Positions 59,346 through 64,000 of a stretch of 64,000 nucleotides of DNA are shown piece by piece. Source of the DNA: Enterobacter cancerogenus (GTDB lineage Bacteria; Pseudomonadota; Gammaproteobacteria; Enterobacterales; Enterobacteriaceae); the NCBI GenBank assembly GCA_000773965.1, contig JRUP01000031.1, positions 29,401 through 93,400 of the forward strand, in the 5' to 3' direction. The notes below the pieces were generated by a model that searched no databases, was not told the origin of the DNA, and was given only the letters and a program-made list of their open reading frames with translations. A program made the translations under genes and the position numbers. Position 1 is the stretch's first letter. Each line of letters opens with the position of its first letter.

Positions 59346-60068
59346 ATGGACTTCTTCAGCACACAAAATATTTTGGTTCACATTCCTATTGGCGTGGGTG
59401 GCTACGACCTGTCATGGATCGAGGCGGTGGGCACCATTGCGGGTCTGCTGTGTATCTGGCTCGCCAGCCAGGAAAAAATCATCAACTACTTTTTCGGGCT
59501 GATAAACGTCACGCTGTTTGCGGTGATCTTCTTTCAGATTCAGCTGTATGCCAGTTTACTGCTGCAACTGTTCTTCTTCGTCGCCAATGTCTACGGCTGG
59601 TACGCGTGGAGTCGTCAGAACACCGCCAATGAAGCCGCACTGAAGATTCGCTGGTTGCCGTTGCCGAAGGCGCTTGGCTGGGGCGCAGCATGCGTGATCG
59701 CCATTGCGCTGATGACGCTGTATATCGATCCGGTGTTCGCGTTTCTGACCAAAATCGCCGTCGGTATCATGCAGAGTCTCGGCCTGAACGTGACGATGCC
59801 GCAACTGCAGCCGGATGCCTTCCCGTTCTGGGATTCCTGCATGATGGTGCTGTCGATTGTGGCGATGATTCTGATGACGCGGAAATACGTCGAGAACTGG
59901 CTGCTGTGGGTGGTGATCAACGTGATTAGCGTGATGATTTTTGCCCGTCAGGGCGTGTATGCGATGTCGCTGGAATACGCGATTCTGACGTTGATCGCGC
60001 TTAACGGTTCCCGCTTGTGGATGCAAAGTGCGCGCGAACACGGGTCGCGCGCGCTGTCGAATCAGTGA
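59346..60068 (+). CDS. pnuC: Nicotinamide riboside transporter
   Basis: 240 residues, about seven membrane helices; facilitates nicotinamide riboside uptake. Start [33 protein letters not shown] at 59346 with AGGTG upstream. Substrate-binding WYAWSR and [28 protein letters not shown]. Its stop overlaps the stop of convergent zitB by seven bases. Confidence 0.96.
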   Translation: MDFFSTQNILVHIPIGVGGYDLSWIEAVGTIAGLLCIWLASQEKIINYFFGLINVTLFAVIFFQIQLYASLLLQLFFFVANVYGWYAWSRQNTANEAALKIRWLPLPKALGWGAACVIAIALMTLYIDPVFAFLTKIAVGIMQSLGLNVTMPQLQPDAFPFWDSCMMVLSIVAMILMTRKYVENWLLWVVINVISVMIFARQGVYAMSLEYAILTLIALNGSRLWMQSAREHGSRALSNQ

Positions 60069-61027
60069 TGGTGATGGGCGTGGCCATCCAGCGTGAGATG
60101 TTCATGTGAGTGATGATGCGAGCTCTGCTCCGCGCAGAGTTCGCAATCATGACCGGTACAAGGCTGATACTCCATCTGCACAGTGGCATGCGCAATCTGA
60201 TAGTGTTCGTGCAAATACTGATGAATACGCACCAGCAGCCCGTCATGATCGTAAGGTGGAATCACCTGCACATGTAATGTCAGCACCGGCTTTTCTCCCA
60301 CCTGCCACACATGTATATGATGCACATTGCGCACTTCCGCGATGTTGCGTGTCAGTTCGCGTGCCAGTTTATCCACGTTAATCCCGCTCGGCGCGCCCTC
60401 CAGCAGCTCATGCAGGCTTTCCCGCAGCAATGACCACGCGCTACGCACCACCAATAGCGAAACCAGCAGTGAGAGAATCGGATCGATCGGTGTCCAGCCG
60501 GTCAGCATGATAATGATAGCGGCAACAATCGCGCCAACGGAGCCGAGCAGATCGCCCAGCACATGCAGCGCCGCCGCACGTACGTTGAGATTTTTTTCTT
60601 CACTGCCACGATGTAACAGCCAGAAAGAGAGCAAATTAGCCAGCAAACCGGCAATCGCAATCCCCAGCATTAATCCGCCAGCAACCGGCTGAGGCTGATA
60701 GAAACGGCGCAGCGCTTCCCAGACAATCAGTACCGTAATCACCAGCAGCGCGATGGCATTCACAAAGGCGGCAAGTGTGGTGAGGCGCAGTAAGCCAAAG
60801 GTGTGGCGGGCGCTGGGTTTGCGCTGAGCAAACTGCACGGCCAGCAGCGCCATCAACAGCGCGGCGGCGTCAGTCAGCATATGTCCGGCATCCGCCAGCA
60901 GTGCCAGCGAACCCGACACCACGCCACCAATCACTTCAGCAACCATAAACAGCGCGGTGACGCCAAACGCCGCCGCCAGACGCGTGCGATTGCCGTTATG
61001 CGCGCCGTGAGAATGAGTGTGTGCCAT
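60062..61027 (-). CDS. zitB: Zinc efflux transporter ZitB (CDF family)
   Basis: 321 residues (E. coli 313). Six membrane helices; His-rich N-terminus ([11 protein letters not shown]) and C-terminus ([20 protein letters not shown]); metal-site motif [19 protein letters not shown]-terminal cytoplasmic domain with [18 protein letters not shown]. Proton-driven export of Zn(II). Its start lies 32 bases inside the upstream kinase gene. Confidence 0.95.
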   Translation of the reverse strand: MAHTHSHGAHNGNRTRLAAAFGVTALFMVAEVIGGVVSGSLALLADAGHMLTDAAALLMALLAVQFAQRKPSARHTFGLLRLTTLAAFVNAIALLVITVLIVWEALRRFYQPQPVAGGLMLGIAIAGLLANLLSFWLLHRGSEEKNLNVRAAALHVLGDLLGSVGAIVAAIIIMLTGWTPIDPILSLLVSLLVVRSAWSLLRESLHELLEGAPSGINVDKLARELTRNIAEVRNVHHIHVWQVGEKPVLTLHVQVIPPYDHDGLLVRIHQYLHEHYQIAHATVQMEYQPCTGHDCELCAEQSSHHHSHEHLTLDGHAHHHH

Positions 61028-64000
61028 AACTTTCCAGTTGTTCCAGTAACCTGTTCGTTAATGATATCAGTAAATTGAGGGCATCATCGTCCAGACGCTG
61101 CTGTTTTGCCTGATCGGTGAGCTGCTGACAGTATTCGGCAATCTCATCCATGCCGAGCAACAGCCAGCTGCCTTTCATGCGGTGTGCGGCACGCTCGACA
61201 GCGGGCCAGTCATGCTCGACGCTGGCCGCCAGTAGCGCATCGCGATCCTGTTGCAACGTGCGTTGCAGTGTCTGGCAAATGCGCGGGATAAAGGCCTCAT
61301 TGTGCTGGGCCAGAATCATTAAACTGTCGGGCAGCTGTCGGAGAGGATCGCGCACCGTGCGTGCCAGCAGAGCCGCGAGATCATCCAGCTCAATCGGTTT
61401 CAACAACAGCGCTTCGTCTTCTTGCAACGCTACCTTCAGCAATTGCACGTCGGCGGAGCAGAGTACGCGCAGTGCCGGTTTGCTGCGTCGCTGCTGGCGG
61501 CGGCGTAAAATGCGCAGCAGTGTTAATCCATCCGGGCGCGGCATCATCTGGTCAATCAACAGTACATCAAACGGCTGAAGCGCATCGGCGCGCAACAGGC
61601 TGCGCCCCTCTTCGAACACCTGCGCCGTGATAGCGAATCGAGCCAGCTGTTGCTGCAAGACCAACAGATTGGTGGGATGGTCATCAACAATCGCCACGCG
61701 CAGATGCGGATAGCGTGGCCAGTCAGCAGGGCGCTCGGTGGGCGCATCTTCACAGATATCGAGCGGTAATCGCACCTCCACCGTAGTGCCTTTATCCGGT
61801 TCGGATGTCAGCGTCAGCTCACCGCCCATACGTTGCACGATCTCACGACAGATAAACAACCCCAGGCCGCTGCCCTGCACGGCGTGGCTTTTGCCCGACG
61901 GTGCCTGATACCAGGGTTCAAACAGCTGGGCCTGTTCGCTGAGTGGAATACCGCTGCCGCTGTCGGCGACCGTTAACTGAATCTGGTCGGTGACGGCGAG
62001 CGACAGCCTGACTTCACCTTGACGCGTGAACTTCAGCGCGTTGGCCACCAGATTGTTCGCCACCTGCTGCAGGCGATCGCCATCCAGCATCACCCGTGTC
62101 GGCAGGGGCGTCAGTGCCTCAACCAACAACACCGGACCGGATTCACGCATCAAAGGGTGATAGAACTGCTGCTGTTGCTGCAGCCAATCTGCCAGATGGA
62201 GCGGATGCGGTGCCAGGCGAAAACTCTGATTCTCAATGCGTGCATGGTCTTGCAGATCGTTCAGCAGCGCCATCAGCGAGCGCGCGCTGCTGTGCATCAG
62301 CGTCAAACGCTCGCTGGGATGCTGCTGCTGTTCGAGTTCCAGCAGACCGAGAATCGCCTGCATTGGCGTACGCAACTCGTGGCTGGCGGTGGCAAGGAAC
62401 TGGCTTTTAGCGGCATTAGCGCGCTCTGCCTGCTGGCGCTGCAGGCGATCGCGCCGCTGTTGCAGGTAACGGCGCAGCAGCAGCACTAACAGCAGCAAAA
62501 TGATTATCCCGGCCGCAATCAAAATCATCAGCGGCACATTGCGCATCGCCATAGTGGTGCCTGGCTGTGGCGGCTGTGACCAGTTGGTGCGCATCTGATT
62601 GAGCGTATCGGCTGGGATCTGCTGCAGTGCATGATCCAGCAACGCCTGGAGTTGCGGCTGATCCTGGCTCACCTGAGGCGCCAGCGGCCAGGCAACATCG
62701 CTGGCGGCAAAGGCTAAATGGACACGATTATCCGCGTGGCTGGCCATGCGCCAGCGTGCAGACAGCACATTATCCACCAGTGCATCAATCTGACCGCTGT
62801 TCAGGGCTTGCCAGAGCTGCGCACGGTCATCGAACAATTGGGGCGTGATGTTCTCAGGCAGCAGGCGTTGCGCCAGATCGGCGCGCAGTACGCCCACTCG
62901 CTGATGTTGCAGGGATTGCCAGCTCATCGGCTGCTGCGTATTAAGCGTGTAAATCCCCCAAATCGCGCGCCACACTGGCAATGTGTTGCTGCTGGTATCG
63001 TCGCCGTTCAGGGGTTGTAGCAAATTCAGCATCACCTGATGTTGTTGCATCAACGTTTGCGCCTGTTGGGGATTGCTCACCCAGCGCGGTGTGAAACGCA
63101 GCCCGGTGCTTTGGCTTAACGCATTAAGCAGATCAATGCCAAAGCCGCGAGCATTGCCGTTGCCATCGCGGTAGCTCCAGGGTGCATTATCCACTTCTGC
63201 GGCATAAGGAATCTCGCTCTGTGCGGACAGCCATTGCTTCTCAGCAGCCGACAGCATCAGCGTTTGCGTATCCTGATAGCGCAGCAACGGCGGGCTCCAG
63301 CGTTGTTGCACGCGATTACTGAACTCAGCGGGCAGCAGGCGCAACTGGGTATTGAGCCAGTGGATCAGCGTGGGATCGCGCGCCAGCGCCCGCAGCGAGA
63401 GTTCACCGGCGCCGGGATCGGCGGTGATCTGGTAAATCTGTCCCTGCTGCAGTTGATTCAGCAGAAAGCCGGCGCTGGTTTCATCCGCCACCAGATAGTC
63501 ACTCTGCTGATTGAGCAGCGCATACAGTGCCTGCAAATCGCCTGGCAGGCTGTGCCAGCGATGGTTTTGCACAAAGGCATCGGGAAGTTGCGCCAGCGTG
63601 GCTTCCGCGATAGTGAGCTGGGCATTTTCGCTGTTGAACATCACCGCGCGTTGATTATCACGATTGCGGTAAATGCGGATCGGGCTGTTAACCCAGCTGT
63701 CGCTGACCAGGATGTTTTCCGGCAGCTGCGCATGTTCGTTGCTCAACACGAAATCGACGTCGCCGCGCTCAAGTGCCGCCAGCTGCTGCGAACGATCGGC
63801 GTAACTTTGCAGGCTAAAGCGCGTGCCGGTGAGTTGGCTCAGTGCGCTGAGGTAATCGGCATCGATCCCCCAGATACGATCGCCAATACGCATTGCCCAG
63901 GGCGCGCTGTTTTGTGCCGGGACGGCAACGCGTAAGGTCGGTTGCGGCCATGGCTCGACATGTGGTGCGGGCATCATGGCGGGGAGCATGACGCTACTGG
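60996..64000 (-). CDS. BvgS/EvgS-like hybrid sensor kinase, 5' end outside window
   Basis: At least 1000 codons; the frame is open through base 64000, and residues before MLPAMMPAP (ATG at 63989) lack a full signal peptide, so the gene probably starts beyond the edge. Numbering from that ATG: two periplasmic solute-binding (SBP_bac_3) domains at about 15-230 and 255-470, a membrane helix near 482-505, HisKA with H537 in [12 protein letters not shown], ATPase N-box [10 protein letters not shown] and G-box [13 protein letters not shown], a receiver with D813 in [12 protein letters not shown], and an HPt domain with H936 in [11 protein letters not shown]. The ligand is unknown. It overlaps zitB by 32 bases. 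The matching response regulator is not in the window. Confidence 0.9.
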   Translation of the reverse strand, partial: SSVMLPAMMPAPHVEPWPQPTLRVAVPAQNSAPWAMRIGDRIWGIDADYLSALSQLTGTRFSLQSYADRSQQLAALERGDVDFVLSNEHAQLPENILVSDSWVNSPIRIYRNRDNQRAVMFNSENAQLTIAEATLAQLPDAFVQNHRWHSLPGDLQALYALLNQQSDYLVADETSAGFLLNQLQQGQIYQITADPGAGELSLRALARDPTLIHWLNTQLRLLPAEFSNRVQQRWSPPLLRYQDTQTLMLSAAEKQWLSAQSEIPYAAEVDNAPWSYRDGNGNARGFGIDLLNALSQSTGLRFTPRWVSNPQQAQTLMQQHQVMLNLLQPLNGDDTSSNTLPVWRAIWGIYTLNTQQPMSWQSLQHQRVGVLRADLAQRLLPENITPQLFDDRAQLWQALNSGQIDALVDNVLSARWRMASHADNRVHLAFAASDVAWPLAPQVSQDQPQLQALLDHALQQIPADTLNQMRTNWSQPPQPGTTMAMRNVPLMILIAAGIIILLLLVLLLRRYLQQRRDRLQRQQAERANAAKSQFLATASHELRTPMQAILGLLELEQQQHPSERLTLMHSSARSLMALLNDLQDHARIENQSFRLAPHPLHLADWLQQQQQFYHPLMRESGPVLLVEALTPLPTRVMLDGDRLQQVANNLVANALKFTRQGEVRLSLAVTDQIQLTVADSGSGIPLSEQAQLFEPWYQAPSGKSHAVQGSGLGLFICREIVQRMGGELTLTSEPDKGTTVEVRLPLDICEDAPTERPADWPRYPHLRVAIVDDHPTNLLVLQQQLARFAITAQVFEEGRSLLRADALQPFDVLLIDQMMPRPDGLTLLRILRRRQQRRSKPALRVLCSADVQLLKVALQEDEALLLKPIELDDLAALLARTVRDPLRQLPDSLMILAQHNEAFIPRICQTLQRTLQQDRDALLAASVEHDWPAVERAAHRMKGSWLLLGMDEIAEYCQQLTDQAKQQRLDDDALNLLISLTNRLLEQLESYGTHSFSRRA

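Overview
The window is a stretch of enterobacterial core chromosome. Gene content and order follow the Escherichia coli segment from lnt through zitB: lnt-corC-ybeY-ybeZ-miaB-ubiF, a tRNA cluster, asnB, the nag regulon, glnS, fur-fldA-ybfE-ybfF-seqA-pgm, phrB-ybgI-pxpBCA-nei, gltA/sdh/suc, cyd, tol-pal, tRNA-Lys genes, nadA-pnuC-zitB. Blocks present in E. coli K-12 are missing here: chiPQ, potE-speF, kdpFABCD, abrB, mngRA and the tRNA-Val genes of the lys cluster. Other genes are present instead: a DUF969/DUF979 pair with pcp, a full-length two-domain YbgA, an Ada-AlkA fusion with ogt, and a BvgS-like kinase. This points to Enterobacterales outside the Escherichia group, most likely Erwiniaceae (Pantoea/Erwinia); the family is inferred from memory of gene content, not from a search.

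Layout. 1-5000 (minus): lipoprotein acylation, CorC, rRNA/tRNA maturation. 5.1-6.3 kb: ubiquinone hydroxylase. 6.3-7.2 kb: an eight-gene Met-Leu-Gln tRNA operon on the minus strand with a strong promoter. 7.3-9.3 kb: asnB. 9.3-15.8 kb: N-acetylglucosamine regulon, nagE facing nagBAC-umpH, with two NagC operators and a CRP site between them. 15.9-23.4 kb: housekeeping genes. 23.4-33.6 kb: the most variable part, with a lone kdpE, ybfA, a tRNA desulfidase-like gene beside DNA photolyase, and a 5-oxoproline operon ending in nei. 33.7-45.2 kb: TCA cycle (citrate synthase, succinate dehydrogenase, 2-oxoglutarate dehydrogenase E1/E2, succinyl-CoA synthetase). 45.2-49.0 kb: cytochrome bd. 49.2-54.9 kb: Tol-Pal. 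55.0-55.4 kb: three tRNA-Lys. 55.4-58.1 kb: two palindromic elements and an alkylation-repair pair. 58.2-61.0 kb: NAD synthesis, nicotinamide riboside uptake, zinc efflux. 61.0-64.0 kb: a hybrid sensor kinase running off the window end.

How genes work together. The nag genes import, deacetylate and deaminate GlcNAc under NagC/CRP control. The pxpBCA-DUF969-DUF979-pcp genes look like one route that removes N-terminal pyroglutamate from peptides and converts 5-oxoproline to glutamate. GltA, Sdh and Suc supply TCA flux, and Sdh and cytochrome bd share the quinone pool. nadA carries an NadR box and sits with pnuC. No CRISPR array, insertion sequence, prophage or rRNA gene was seen. The best candidates for new biology are the alkylation-repair insertion with its direct-repeat operator, the orphan kdpE, the 5-oxoproline transporter candidates, the CATCTAAT operator before asnB and the kinase overlapping zitB.
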